Notes: generated by a model not told the origin, from the sequence alone. DNA of 64,000 nt from Siphonodentalium dalli (GCA_032622095.1 CP136061.1:250119582-250183581); one strand, 5' to 3'; shown: positions 1-13,074, numbered from the stretch's first letter. Program-made: numbers and translations.

Positions 1-2803
1 AAATCCACGTCGCACATCATTTGTACATTACGATGCCTAACTTGAGACATTGAGGCGATTAGAAATCCACGTCAGACATCATTTGTACATTACGATGCCT
101 AACTTTAGACATTGAGGCGATTAGAAATCCACGTCAGACATCATTTGTACATTACGATGCCTAACTTGAGACATTGAGGCGATTAGAAATCCACGTCAGA
201 CATCATTTGTACATTACGATGCCTAACTTGAGACATTGAGGCGATTAGAAATCCACGTCAGACATCATTTGTACATTACGATGCCTAACTTGAGACATTG
301 AGGCGATTAGAAATCCACGTCGCACATCATTTGTACATTACAATGCCTAACTTGAGACATTGAGGCGATTAGAAATCCACGTCAGACATCATTTGTACAT
401 TACGATGCCTAACTTGAGACATTGAGGCGATTAGAAATCCACGTCAGACATCATTTGTACATTACGATGCCTAACTTGAGACATTGAGGCGATTAGAAAT
501 CCACGTCGCACATCATTTGTACATTACGATGCCTAACTTAAGACATTGAGGCGATTAGAAATCCACGTCAGACATCATTTGTACATTACGATGCCTAACT
601 TAAGACATTGAGGCGATTAGAAATCCACGTCGGACATCATTTGTACATTACGATGCCTAACTTAAGACATTGAGGCAATTAGAAATCCACGTCGCACATC
701 ATTTGTACATTACGATGCCTAACTTAAGACATTGAGGCGATTAGAAATCCACGTCAGACATCATTTGTACATTACGATGCCTAACTTAAGACATTGAGGC
801 GATTAGAAATCCACGTCAGACATCATTTGTACATTACGATGCCTAACTTGAGACATTGAGGCAATTAGAAATCCACGTCGCACATCATTTGTACATTACG
901 ATGCCTAACTTAAGACATTGAGGCGATTAGAAATCCACGTCAGACATCATTTGTACATTACGATGCCTAACTTGAGACATTGAGGCGATTAGAAATCCAC
1001 GTCAGACATCATTTGTACATTACGATGCCTAACTTTAGACATTGAGGCGATTAGAAATCCACGTCGGACATCATTTGTACATTACGATGCCTAACTTGAG
1101 ACATTGAGGCGATTAGAAATCCACGTCGCACATCATTTGTACATTACGATGCCTAACTTGAGACATTGAGGCGATTAGAAATCCACGTCGCACATCATTT
1201 GTACATTACGATGCCTAACTTGAGTCATTGAGGTGATTAGAAATCCACGTCAGACATCATTTGTACATTACGATGCCTAACTTGAGACATTGAGGTGATT
1301 AGAAATCCACGTCGCACATCATTTGTACATTACGATGCCTAACTTGAGACATTGAGGCGATTAGAAATCCACGTCAGACATCATTTGTACATTACGATGC
1401 CTAACTTGAGACATTGAGGCGATTAGAAATCCACGTCGGACATCATTTGTACATTACGATGCTTAACTTAAGACGTTGAGGCAATTAGAAATCCACGTCG
1501 CACATCATTTGTACATTACGATGCCTAACTTAAGACATTGAGGCGATTAGAAATCCACGTCGGACATCATTTGTACATTACGATGCCTAACTTGAGACAT
1601 TGAGGCGATTAGAAATCCACGTCGCACATCATTTGTACATTACGATGCCTAACTTAAGACATTGAGGCGATTAGAAATCCACGTCAGACATCATTTGTAC
1701 ATTACGATGCCTAACTTAAGACATTGAGGCGATTAGAAATCCACGTCAGACATCATTTGTACATTACGATGCCTAACTTAAGACATTGAGGCGATTAGAA
1801 ATCCACGTCAGACATCATTTGTACATTACGATGCCTAACTTAAGACACTGAGGCGATTAGAAATCCACGTCGCACATCATTTGTACATTACGATGCCTAA
1901 CTTGAGACATTGAGGCGATTAGAAATCCACGTCGCACATCATTTGTACATTACGATGCCTAACTTAAGACATTGAGGCGATTAGAAATCCACGTCGCACA
2001 TCATTTGTACATTACGATGCCTAACTTAAGACATTGAGGCGATTAGAAATCCACGTCGGACATCATTTGTACATTACGATGCCTAACTTGAGGCGATTAG
2101 AAATCCACGTCGCACATCATTTGTACATTACGATGCCTAACTTTAGACATTGAGGCGATTAGAAATCCACGTCAGACATCATTTGTACATTATGATGCCT
2201 AACTTGAGACATTGAGGTGATTAGAAATCCACGTCGCACATCATTTGTACATTACGATGCCTAACTTGAGACATTGAGGCGATTAGAAATCCACGTCGCA
2301 CATCATTTGTACATTACGATGCCTAACTTGAGACATTGAGGCGATTAGAAATCCACGTCGGACATCATTTGTACATTACGATGCCTAACTTAAGACATTG
2401 AGGCGATTAGAAATCCACGTCAGACATCATTTGTACATTACGATGCCTAACTTGAGACATTGAGGCGATTAGAAATCCACGTCGCACATCATTTGTACAT
2501 TACGATGCCTAACTTGAGACATTGAGGCGATTAGAAATCCACGTCAGACATCATTTGTACATTACGATGCCTAACTTGAGACATTGAGGCGATTAGAAAT
2601 CCACGTCAGACATCATTTGTACATTACGATGCCTAACTTAAGACATTGAGGCGATTAGAAATCCACGTCAGACATCATTTGTACATTACGATGCCTAACT
2701 TGAGACATGGAGGCGATTAGAAATCCACGTCAGACATCATTTGTACATTACGATGCCTAACTTTAGATATTGAGGCGATTAGAAATCCATGTCAGATATC
2801 ATT
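1..2803. repeat. 62-bp satellite array, about 45 units
   Basis: Head-to-tail 62-bp unit beginning AAATCCACGTC and containing TTTGTACATTACGATGCC. I count 45 units plus a partial one; the array is open at the left window edge. Units differ mainly at two sites: CAGAC/CGCAC/CGGAC after CCACGT, and GAG/AAG/TAG before ACATTGAGG. One unit near 2080-2100 lacks 8 bp. The last unit is diverged and runs into TTTGGCAAAA sequence. Confidence 0.98.
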
Positions 2804-2988
2804 TGGCAAAAAAAAGAAATGGCACCAATCCTTACTTATTTCTTGAAATAAGTTGGCGTTTACGAACTACTCACTTTTTTGCCAAAAAAAATTCAGTATA
2901 GAAATAATATACCCCACTCCCACCCAAATTTGGTATCCAACCATGACTGCCAGAGCATGGGTGCAGATGGGAGCACATCAGTGTTCAC

Positions 2989-3095
2989 GCTGGACCGAAA
3001 AAAACTTTAGCCAAAAGTTTAGCCAAATGAAAATTTTATTAGCCAAATGAACAAAACTTTAGCCAAATGTTTTTTGGCCAAATTAAATCATCGTT
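2989..3095. mobile_element. hAT-like terminal fragment
   Basis: CAGTGTTCACGCTGGACCG, followed by repeated TTAGCCAAA motifs, is a diverged match to the reverse complement of the right end of the complete hAT-type element at 62668-63617. The opposite end and a target duplication were not found. Similar TTTGGCAAAA motifs occur at 2800-2890, at the satellite border. Confidence 0.5.
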
Positions 3096-3286
3096 TTCTG
3101 GTCGGTTCACAATTAATGACTAAAACGTAAAATCTAACAGACACAGGTAAAATACACAATAATTTAAATAATTTTTATGAACTAGAAGTATTTTTTATAT
3201 ATATCATTTCAAACTTCATAGAATGACAAGAAAAACCTCAGATATCACCTAAAACAGCATTGTTTTATTGTCCTAAGAGACAATTA

Positions 3287-3499
3287 CAGTAATGCCCTAA
3301 ATAATCGACTCCTTAACCACATCAGAATTATGGGTAACTTTTCAGGATTTAGTCGGAAATATGGCTTGTTGCCATTCATCGGAAAGCTCTCAGTGAGAGC
3401 TTTCCGATGAATGGCAACAAGCCATATTTCCGACTAAATCCTGAAAAGTTACCAATAATTCTGCTGTGGTTAAGGAGTTGATCATTTAGGGCATTACTG
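3287..3499. mobile_element. P-family palindromic MITE (TA target)
   Basis: 213-bp near-perfect palindrome. The ends CAGTAATGCCCTAAAT and its complement are flanked by TA on both sides, as for Tc1/mariner-type elements. The arms contain GGAAATATGGCTTGTTGCC and meet at GAAAGCTCTCAGTGAGAGC. No coding capacity. Confidence 0.9.
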
Positions 3500-3633
3500 T
3501 ACAATCATTCTAGCAGCTTAATTTGAGCTTTGGACCTGGGAAGTGCTGTAAAATCTGGTATGGTTACTAAATTATGTCATTTTGGCGTTTATGCTAATAC
3601 CTCAGACTGAGAAAAGTGCCTTTTTATGTAAGT

Positions 3634-3963
3634 TTGTACCCCCTTGTCCTCGGTTGCTCGGGCATCCCTGTGTCCAACATGAACGATTGGCAAGCAATCC
3701 AAGCAAATGGCTGAGGAATCATTGTCTTTAGTACAGGCAGGGTTAAATTATTTGTCCCCGGTTTCTTCGGGCGCCCATGTGTACAACGTGAACTTGTGGC
3801 AAGAAATCCAAGTAAATGGCTGAGGAATCATTGTCTTTAGTACAGGCAGGGTTAAATTATTTGTCCTCGGTTTCTTCGGGCGCCCATGTGTACAACATGA
3901 ACGTGTGGCAAGAAATCCAAGCAAATGGCTGAGGAATCATTGTCTTTAATATAGGGTTAAATT
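3634..3963. repeat. 109-bp tandem repeat, 3 copies
   Basis: Three copies of a ~109-bp unit containing TGGCTGAGGAATCATTGTC and AGGGTTAAATTATTTGTCC. The second and third begin near 3741 and 3850 and are nearly identical; the first is more diverged. Confidence 0.9.
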
Positions 3964-4499
3964 CTATATCCTTGACTCCACAATGAAATCACATGCAGAC
4001 TCCAACAAAATCATAAAAAAAAATAATCATCTTCATTCTGCTTGTGGAAACCAACTAGATAAAGTTTCTACATCCAATTGTCCACATTAAAGCGAGTAGA
4101 CATCTTAAATCATCTTTTCTTGAAAGAACCATTGATATAAATCATACAAGACTCATATTACATGTCAACCTGTCAAGATGTAGTTCCGTTAGCCAACACA
4201 ATTCTCGGAGTGTTGAACTCATGAGTTCGTTCTCGGAGAATTTACACCGTATCACACTCTCCAAAAATCAATCGGTTCTGACTGAAATGTAATCGTGATC
4301 TATTTTGACTCTATATAATTGTTCCCATAATAATCTGTCTTCCGTAAAAGGGTTCCATTTGGGCTTAAACTTGATTAAATTATGAGGTGAAGTAAAGTAT
4401 TATTGGCAAAATTATCACCTTTAATTAACAAAGGACAAATTGCAGCATTATAATTAGTCTGAAGGAAATTTTACTGATCAAGTTATATTCTGAGATGCC
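3964..4499. other. unassigned AT-rich sequence
   Basis: No ORF, splice-flanked exon, terminal inverted repeat or tandem structure that I could support. Confidence 0.5.
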
Positions 4500-4745
4500 T
4501 TCAGTTCTCATGGCTGGATGTCTGGAAAATTATTTCAAGTGCAACACTTTCTACTGGTATATTTAATTGACTCTCACTGCCAGTTATAATTGTGTACCTT
4601 GGAATGGTCCATTATTTATTTGAAGTGGTGTTCAGGAAAATGAGCAGACAGCAAAGAGTCAAAAATATAATAGAAATTTAGAATAATTCATATTCATTGA
4701 AGGGAAATTTGGAGAAGTCACTTCTATCGGAGGCCAAATTCACAT
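4500..4745. mobile_element. degraded TTAA-family D copy
   Basis: Ordered D-family blocks survive: ACTTTCTACTGG, CCAGTTATAA, TTGGAATGGTCCATTATTTA, GTTCAGGAAAATGAGCAGAC and TTCATATTCATTGAAGGG. Both TTAA ends are lost. Confidence 0.55.
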
Positions 4746-4766
4746 TTATTAATAATTGGGCTTCAG

Positions 4767-4892
4767 CGCAATTCAATTGCGCTCAGCGCAATCAATTGAT
4801 CTGAACAGCGCAATCAATTGCACTTCAGCGCAATTAAAAATTAATTATGCTTCAGCGCAATTAAAAATTAATTGGGCTTCAGCGCAGTTCAA
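4767..4892. repeat. irregular AGCGCAATCAATT repeat
   Basis: About seven imperfect copies of a TTCAGCGCAATCAATT-like motif in variable spacing, several self-complementary (CAATTG). Confidence 0.75.
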
Positions 4893-5080
4893 TTACTTCT
4901 CTGTCAGATGAGCGCGCCCTATTTTACGAGAACATATCACCCAATTTGTTAAACATCCCCAACGAGAGACTATTTAAACAAATAATGACCTGTACAGACT
5001 CAAAAACTATTTGGGCTCTGGCACACTTCGTCCATTGTGGATTGAAAAAGAAAGGGGTTTGGCAACCGAGTAACGAACTC

Positions 5081-5465
5081 TTAACCCTTTACCCAACAAA
5101 CCGGCCAAAAACGGCCAAATAAAGCTGCAACAGCCTAAATTATCTTGGGTCTGTCTCAATAAAACCATACAAATATGGATATCATTGGAACCGGCTCCTT
5201 GACCACATTGTGATAGTTACAGTTAGCCCTGTGCCAATGCATTCTCTTATATATGCGAGTCGACCATAGGTCGCCTCGCATATATAAGAGAATGCATTGG
5301 CCTAAAAATAAATTAACACTTTTTACCATTTTTTCTTACATTCTTTAACAATTTTGAATGTGTTAAGCCAATGCATTCTCTTATATATGCGAGGCGACCT
5401 ATGGTCGACCCGCATATATAAGAGAATGCATTGGCACATGGCCGTTCTGTTGGGTAAAGGGTTAA
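5081..5465. mobile_element. TTAA-family A element (copy 1)
   Basis: Starts TTAACCCTTTACCCAACA and ends in the complement TGTTGGGTAAAGGGTTAA. TTAA at both ends and a CCC start fit piggyBac-type insertion. The core has two long hairpins (CCAATGCATTCTCTTATAT arms), each the reverse complement of the other, around an A/T spacer. No transposase. Confidence 0.9.
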
Positions 5466-5769
5466 ATCGAGTACAACTAAAAAGATACAAAGATTCTTCG
5501 ACTTGAGACCATGCCAGTGTTGCCAGTCTCAATTCTGAATGGTATATTTGCCAATCATATACATATATTATCACAATTTATGGCGGGCATATACATGTAT
5601 ATCATATGTATATTACCATATATCATCATATATACCGCCATATACCATTGTTGTTACTTCTTAACTTTGTTTCATGTAATTCATCCATTTTGTCTTGTTA
5701 TTCTGTGTTCATGTACATTAAACCATATACCATGTATGATGTACCCTACAAATAAACATGATTGATTGA

Positions 5770-6290
5770 TTGATCTATATCCCCAAATTGGCAGACGACA
5801 CAAAATGCTTAATCGAGGTGCCCAATGGGTGCACATCAACATCTGCACGATCTGGGAACTTAAATCTGAGTCTATGTCTCCCATAGCAGATGAATTAAGC
5901 CATGCAGAGGATGAATTTGGTTATGACCTCATTCTGCATGGCCTCTATCATCTGCTACAGAAGACATAGACATAGATTAAAGTTTCCAGATGGTGAAGAT
6001 GGTGATGTGCACCCATTGGGCACCTCGATTATACATTGTGTCATCTGCCAATTTGGGGATATTGAGAAACTAAACATAACTTTCTAAAGTAGTTTCTAAA
6101 GAAACTGAAAAACTTGTTGATTTGATAATATATGGTAAAAGATACTTTCCAGAGAAGATGAAGCCTAAGCAGAAATGGGTCCCTGGAGGGTGAATTTGGT
6201 GATGCTAGCCCACTGTACTGGGTAGCATCACAAAATTCACCCTCTGGGGACCTCACTCTGCAAATGACCAGCACCATGTTTTGAGGCCTG
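5770..6290. mobile_element. degraded M-family MITE (long form)
   Basis: Contains CCCCAAATTGGCAGACGAC, both strands of the middle segment, then GGGTGAATTTGGTGATGC and its inverted partner ending CTGCAAATGACC. Strongly rearranged; the canonical CAAGCC left end is missing. Confidence 0.75.
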
Positions 6291-6317
6291 ATACAAAATA
6301 TAGCAATCCTCAAATTA

Positions 6318-6576
6318 CAGTAATGCCCCAAGTAATCGACTTATTAACCACAGCGAGAATTATGGGTAACTTTTCAGGATTTAGTAGGAAATATGGCTTG
6401 TTGCCATTCATCGGAAAGCTCTCAGTGAGAGCTTTCCGATGAATGGCAACAAGCCATATTTCCGACTTTTCAGGATTTATCCGATGAATGGCAACAAGCC
6501 ATATTTCCGACTAAATCCTGAAAAGTTACCCATAATTCTGCTGTGGTTAAGAAGTCGATTACTTAGGGCATTACTG
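6318..6576. mobile_element. P-family palindromic MITE with arm duplication
   Basis: TA-flanked P element. About 45 bp of the right arm (GATGAATGGCAACAAGCC and the following bases) is repeated near 6475-6510, so it is longer than the usual 213 bp. Confidence 0.88.
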
Positions 6577-6911
6577 TATATTGTTTTGCTTCCAGGAAAG
6601 GAGTCAGAAATATTGACTACCTGTATACAGATTAGTGTTTACATGTTCGGGCCCTTCATATATTTGTGTCCCTTGTGGCCAGAGTAATTTCTGGTGTTGC
6701 TGTGTGTTGAGGTGTAAATATATTGAATATTTTTTCACCTGTACCTGCTGTTTATGCTTTCATTAATTTGTTCTGACTGCGGAGCCTGTGGTCTGGAATT
6801 GATCTTTCTACACATGCTTTCGTCCATATCTCCCATATGTTTTATAATCATGGATTTATCTCCCAAATTATTCTCACGTTTTATCAACTGCTGGGTATTT
6901 CCTTACTTCAA

Positions 6912-7301
6912 TTAACCCTTTACCCAACAGAAGGGCCCTGTGCCAATGCATTCTCTTATATATGCGAGTCGACCATAGGTCGCCTCGCATATATAAGAGA
7001 ATGCATTGGCTTAACACATTAAAAATTATAAAATTGTTAAAGAATGTAAGAAAAAATGGTAAAAAGTGTTAAAAAGAGATTTTTTTTAGGCCAATGCATT
7101 CTCTTATATATGCGAGGCGACCTATGGTCGACTCGCATATATAAGAGAATGCATTGGCACAGGGCATAACTATAACTATCACAATGTGGTCAAGGAGCCG
7201 GTTCCAATGATATCCATATTTGTATGGTTCTATTGAGACAGACCCAAGATATTTTAGGCTGTTGAAGCTTTATTTGGCCAGTTTGTTGGGTAAAGGGTTA
7301 A
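6912..7301. mobile_element. TTAA-family A element (copy 2)
   Basis: Complete copy: TTAACCCTTTACCCAACA to GTTGGGTAAAGGGTTAA, two inverted ~67-bp hairpins, TTAA at each border. Confidence 0.92.
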
Positions 7302-7323
7302 CCCTCCGAATGACTCTGCAGAT

Positions 7324-8132
7324 AGGGCCCTGTGAATCGGGTGTTTTCATTTTGAATCGAATCTGGAATCAAATCAGGCAAACAATTCGAAATCGAATCG
7401 AATCATTATTACTGAGTCAACCGAATTCAAATACATAGAACTTCGAAGAAACGCCTAAAATTGCCTGGTGAAAACTGCCTGATGATCGTCGATATATGCA
7501 CTTATCTACACACCTCCATGCATTTTCTGCATGTGCCTAAGCAATCATTGAGTACAGATAAGAGCATACATGCATGAGAGAACCAATGTCGACGTAAAAA
7601 CGGACAAGCATACTGCGTTATTCCTGTTTCATTTCGTTCAACAGCCCAGTATTTTTCGCTACACTGGCGATGACTGTGCTGTTTGTCGCTTGAACTGACA
7701 GACTTACCGGACAATGTTTACAAAAATACTCAGGTCTTAGTTTCAGACTCGCATTTTACACAAATCAAACAAATCTAAAATCTGCCATACAATGATTCCT
7801 GGAATGACACTAGCACACAGCCTTGTATGGCAATTGTGTTGTTCATTTATGTCATTCTTACAGATTGGGTCAATTGATTATAGATTATTTGGCGATAGCG
7901 TTGCATGTCCTGCCATCGGGCATAATGGTACGTGCATATATTTAAGTAATTTACTATGATATTATAGTGAATTTTCTTTTCTGGTAAGACCATTGTGGTC
8001 AATAGAAAGCACGGAAATGGACCTGTCACCAAAGATTCGACACAATCCAAATCATGGTAGCCGATTTCGAATCGAATCGAATCAGACGAGCGATTTCGAA
8101 TCACAACGAATCAAATCGATTCGCAGGGCCCT
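7324..8132. mobile_element. hAT-like non-autonomous element, AGGGCCCTG ends
   Basis: Inverted ends AGGGCCCTGTGAATCG and CGATTCGCAGGGCCCT. Subterminal clusters of AATCGAATC-type motifs lie at both ends, like the complete element at 32459-33453. No 8-bp target duplication could be matched, so the exact borders are uncertain. Short interior ORFs resemble nothing I know. Confidence 0.7.
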
Positions 8133-8305
8133 TGACTATGACTGGTCTTTATAAAAATAAATAAATAATAAAAATAAATCTTTTTTATATTTGAATATAA
8201 TAATTTTAGTCGCCGGCTTTTAAAGCAGTCGATCGGGACGAGCAGAAACCATCAATTTATTAAGTGTGGCCCTATGACTCAAAATGAAGAGATTGAGGGG
8301 TATAC

Positions 8306-8919
8306 TGAATTGAACTGAACTGAATATACTGAATCTCGTTCATTCGTTCGTCTGGGCGTCCATCCGTCTGGACACTTTTCCGTCTGTTTTTCTGTCCGTC
8401 CAGATATCTCAAACAACGGTTGTCGGATTTAAATGAAATTTAATATGTATTTTCACTATTATGAGGGCATTCAACGGAGCAATAAATCATTTTTTTCAAG
8501 ATTTTCCATTCTAGAGTTATTGATCTTTATCTGGAAATATTGGTTGACGAATTTCAATGAAATTTGGTAGGGAAGTACACTACTATGAGGGCAATCAATT
8601 GATTGTTCAATCGTTTTTTTTCTTTTCTGGAATTATTCATCTTTGTTTATTTGGAAGGGTTTTCTGTCTATCTCCACCACCGGTTGATGGATATCAATGA
8701 AAGTTGGTATGGATGTTTACTACTATAATGGTAATCAATTGAGAGTTCAACTGTTTTGTTCATATTTTGTGTTCTAGAGTTATTTATCTTTGTTTATATG
8801 TAAATGTTGTAATTTTGAAGAGAAATGCAGAGGTCCTTAGTATTTGGATTCCTATCTGCCTATGTCTGATTTTGCCACCATCGGGGTATGCCATCACCAC
8901 AAGTGTAACCTCTTGTTAG
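8306..8919. mobile_element. HINE-like element, copy 1
   Basis: Starts GGGGTATACTGAATTG, then CCGT-rich simple repeat, then about three diverged ~150-bp repeats carrying TCAATGAAATTTGGTA-type blocks. Ends CGGGGTATGCCATCACC to CCTCTTGTTA, the same end as the element at 50730-51345. The left hairpin is lost. Confidence 0.65.
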
Positions 8920-9433
8920 ATATTTGAATACATGGAGGTGCTTGTTCAGTATAATGTGTTCATAGCTTCATACATGTGTGAACAAATTATCATGGATAAT
9001 TATTGCATGTCAAATGAATCAATGGGAATTAAAATAATTACTTAACAGCAAATGTTCAGTTATCAAAAGGTTAACCATTCCTCTATATATATATGTGTGT
9101 GTTTGTGTACATCGCCTAATTAACCTGCACCAAAGAAGATAAGAATATAGTGGGCATCATTCCGCAAACACATGATGGTAACATGTACAGTGACTGTTAT
9201 AAGACAGAGGTGAGGGGAGCAGAGTGTGTCTTGGTGCAATTATTCAATTAGTTGTGGATCTACAGTATCCAGCCAGCAATAACCAGCTATTCTCTGCTGT
9301 GTGGAAACATCTGATCTGAATTGGCTGTGGTATATTTTATCATTATCCCTCATTGGACTGTCAGATTTACTGATTGGTTTTGTCTTGTCGGCCATGATCT
9401 AGCTCCTACTGATGTGCAGCTTATATCCATACT
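8920..9433. other. unassigned sequence
   Basis: Nothing supportable except a short TA/TG simple repeat near 9083-9112. Confidence 0.5.
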
Positions 9434-9876
9434 ATGGTTTAGAGCACAATCCCATTGTTACAATCGTTCCCTGATTTTTGGTAAAGCACAACAATTCCCC
9501 AAGGCTGGCGAAGGAATGGTTCAGTGATTATCCCATTGTTAGGCACACGCAACTCATAACAGACAAATCGCACGGGTGCTTTAAAGTGGGACCAGTCTGC
9601 GTTGTTTCGGACATACTATTCACATTCAACAGCGATCAGTACATGATAATCACGTTGTTGGGCATGGCTAACCGGCTATTGTGTCCAATCACGGCCAGCG
9701 CATGGATTGTGTGTCATGGTCAAAACACGTTCAATGGCACATTTTCATTTGATTGCATTGTGTGGGATCAATTGTGCTCTAAGACGGTCAGAGCACGCGA
9801 ATAGTTCTTTACCAGAATAAATCTCGTCTTCGACTCGATTGATTCTGGTAAAGAACAATTCTTGTGCTCTAACCAT
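9434..9876. mobile_element. possible TIR element, AGAGCACAA ends
   Basis: ATGGTTTAGAGCACAA at the left matches the complement of TTGTGCTCTAACCAT at the right. An inner hairpin at 9803-9857 pairs GTTCTTTACCAGAAT with ATTCTGGTAAAGAAC. A 108-codon ORF at 9478-9804 (+) has no family I recognise and no typical coding signal. No clear target duplication. Confidence 0.45.
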
Positions 9877-10053
9877 TACGTAGCATCATTCTTAATTTCT
9901 TATTCTTACTTAATTTTTCCTATTCATGTATTGGCCTTGGAAGATTGTCTCTGTTGGGCAGGCATGGGTAGCCTTGGTTGTAGGTTATGATTTAGAAATA
10001 AAAGTTACCAAATTATGAAAATTTCCTCAAGAATACTAATAGTATAGTAGAAT

Positions 10054-11166
10054 GATAGTATGAATGTGATAACATGACAGTATGAATGTGATAACATGAT
10101 AGTATGAATGCGATAACATGATAGTATGAATGTGATAACATGATAGTATGAATGCAATAACATGATAGTATGAATGTGATAACATGATAGTATGAATGCG
10201 ATAACATGATAGTATGAATGTGATAACATGATAGTATGAATGTGATAACATGATAGTATGAATTGCGATAACATGATAGTATAATGTGATAACATGATAG
10301 TATTAATGCGATAACATGAGAGTATGAATGCGATAACATGATAGTATGAATGTGATAACATGATAGTATGAATGTGATAACATGACAGTATGAATGTGAT
10401 AACATGATAGTATGAATGCGATAACATGATGGTATGAATGTGATAACATGATAGTATGAATGTGATAACATGATAGTATGAATGCAATAACATGACAGTA
10501 TGAATGCGATAACATGACAGTATGAATGCGATAACATGATAGTATGAATGCGATAACATGATAGTATGAATGTGATAACACGATAGTATGAATGTAATAA
10601 CATGATAGTATGAATGTGATAACATGACAGTATGAATGCGATAACATGATAGTATGAATGCAATAACATGATAGTATGAATGTGATAACATGATAGTATG
10701 AATGCGATAACATGACAGTATGAATGCGATAACATGACAGTATGAATGTGATAACATGACAGTATGAATGTGATAACATGATAGTATGAATGCAATAACA
10801 TGATAGTATGAATGCGATAACATGATAGTATGAATGCGATAACATGATAGTATGAATGCGATAATATGATAGTATGAATGTGATAACATGATAGTGTGAA
10901 TGTGATAACATGATAGTATGAATGCGATAACATGATAGTATGAATGTGATAACATGATAGTATGAATGCGATAACATGATAGTATGAATGTTATAACATG
11001 ATGGTATGAATGCGATAACATGATAGTATGAATGTGATAACATGACAGTATGAATGCTATAATATGAATGCGATAACATGATAGTATGAATGCGATAACA
11101 TGATAGTATGAATGCGATAACATGATAGTATGAATGTTATAACATGATAGTATGAATGCTATGTTA
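10054..11166. repeat. 22-bp minisatellite, about 50 units
   Basis: Unit GATAGTATGAATGYGATAAC+AT, with C/T variation (GCG or GTG) and GACAGT variants. Irregular units occur near 10258-10290 and 11050. The unit has no stop codon on the minus strand in any frame and 22 is not divisible by 3, so long open frames arise in all three frames as an artefact. Confidence 0.98.
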
Positions 11167-11434
11167 TCCACATAGAGCCTAGAGTTTGTTTATATAGAGC
11201 ATGTAAAGACTGCGATCAGCAACACACTCAACACCATGGTGATATTTTCAGTCCTCATAATTGGCTACGGCAATCAGTAAAGCTGAAGCAAACTGGGCCA
11301 CGGCTAAGGGTTGCTGTAGCAGATTGCCGAAGCCAAACTATCTGAATTAAGAGGGCTGGCACAACAGATATTATTCCTAGCTGGCATAGGTAAATGAAAC
11401 TCAATCTATCCTCCATCTTATATACACACTTATC

Positions 11435-12546
11435 CAAGCAACTACCTGAGTTTAGTGTGTCTGTCGCTTGCAGAATGAGGTTCCCAGATGGTGAATTTAG
11501 TGACGCTATCCTGCATAGCGGGCTAGCATCACTAAATTTCACCCTCTGGGGACCTCATTCTGCTTAGGCCTCATCTTTGGAAAGATTCTTTGTCCCCTGA
11601 AAAAATAATTTCTGGGGACTATTAAAATAGCCGTTGTCCATGCATGCGTGTGTGCGTCCGGAAATGGTTTCCGGATGATAACTTTAGTTTCGGTTATTAG
11701 ATCACAAGCAAATTTCATAGGTGAGTTTATCAGACCAAAATACAGGTCAAGTTCGAATATGGGTTTGCTCCGCCCATTTTTGCGAGAGTTGTGACCCTTT
11801 TTCGACTTGGAATCCTGTCAATTTCTGGTTTCCGGATGATAACTTCAGTTTGTACGTGTTATCATATCTGAACCAAATTTGGAATGTGCGTTTATCAGCT
11901 CGATTTACAGGTCAAGTTCGAATATGGGTACAATCTGCCCATTTTTGCTAGAGTTATGGCCCTTTTTTAACTTAGAATCCTGTCAATTTCTGGTTTCCGG
12001 ATGATAACTTTAGTTTGTGTGATCATATCTGAATCAAATTTAGTATGATAGTTTATCAGCCCAAAATACAGGTCAGGTTTGAATATGGGTGCTGTGTACC
12101 ATTTCGGGGGACACTGGTTGGATTGTTCTGAAATTTAGTATCGGATTTAGTGTCCTTGTTATTTTTTTCAGAAAAGCTGATGCCCCCAATGAAGCCACTT
12201 TTTCGGGGGACACTGTGGGTGGACGGCCTTTTATTATTATAAAATTTCTATTGAAAATTTTAGATTCTGTTTCTTTTTTAGTTTAGTTTATCTATATACC
12301 CAAATTGGCAGACGACACATTACATAATCGAGGTTCCCAATGGGTGTACATGTACGTACGTCACAATATTCACCATTCGGGAACTTCAATCTGAATCTCT
12401 GTCTCCCATAGCAGATGAGGCCATGCAAAATGAGGTCCCCAGAGGGTGAATTTGGTGATGCTAGCCCGCTATGTGGGAGAGCGTCACTAAATTCACCCTC
12501 TGGGGACCTCATTCTTCAAATGACAGGCACACTAAATTCAGACTTG
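11435..12546. mobile_element. M-family long-form MITE, interrupted
   Basis: Left foldback block 11447-11570 with CCTGAGTTTAGTGTGTCTG, and right block ending GACAGGCACACTAAATTCAG. Between them is the middle segment (CCCAAATTGGCAGACGACAC), split by the HINE-like element at 11592-12230. Confidence 0.8.
11592..12230. mobile_element. HINE-like element, copy 2 (in M)
   Basis: Begins with a hairpin GTCCCC...GGGGAC, then three ~162-bp core repeats starting TTTCCGGATGATAAC at 11668, 11830 and 11993. Ends after CGGGGGACACTGTGGG. The M host resumes at TTATTATTATAAAATTTC, so the insertion fell in a T-run with no evident target duplication. Confidence 0.65.
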
Positions 12547-12884
12547 ACTAATATATGTAAAATTTCATTCAGAATAGCAGCTGATTCTGTGAGTTTACAC
12601 GGAACAATCCAATCAATATAATCATTGAGGAAGTGGCAAATGATTTGATCCTGACTTTTATCCAACTTTCAAGTTCTTTTGAACATATGCCTGTAAATAC
12701 TGATTGACTTTAATCAGTGCTAATCACGCATGTGTACCGATGTTCTGTGCATACATGAAACAAGTAATTCTGGACTTAAAGGGTATTAATGGTCTATAAG
12801 TACAGATTGCCCTGATCTGACCCCACAATACACATATGGATGCTGTGATCAAACATCTTGCCGACAGATGGATGCTTTATGCTA
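12547..12884. other. unassigned sequence
   Basis: No supportable feature. Confidence 0.5.
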
Positions 12885-13072
12885 TTATCCCTTCTATACT
12901 AAATGGAGTCTCCCATTCAGTTATAACAGTATACATTGGAATGATCTATTATTCATTTGGAGGGATGTTAAGGAATACAGATTTATGAGAAGACAAAATG
13001 GTATTACAAATGCAAAAGAATTCATATTCATTGGTGGGAAATGTCCAGATAATAAGTTGAACAAACGCACCA
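12885..13072. mobile_element. TTAA-family D element, partial
   Basis: TCTATACTAAATGGAGTCTC, CATTCAGTTATAA, TTGGAATGATCTATTATTCA and ATTCATATTCATTGG in D order. The left TTAA is mutated to TTAT. The right end is lost at the junction with the P half-element. Confidence 0.75.
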
Positions 13073-13074
13073 TA

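Noticed and set aside
1-2803. CRISPR array
   Set aside because: The whole 62-bp unit is conserved with no unique spacers, and the sequence is eukaryotic.
7324-8132. 8-bp target duplication for this hAT-like element
   Set aside because: Flanking octamers do not match under any border choice I tried, so it is kept as hAT-like by end similarity only.
9478-9804. 108-codon plus-strand gene
   Set aside because: It sits inside a possible TIR element, matches no family I know and overlaps another open frame.
10005-11171. Minus-strand open frames of 258-388 codons
   Set aside because: They are the 22-bp minisatellite read in all three frames; no stop codon exists in the unit, so the openness carries no coding signal.
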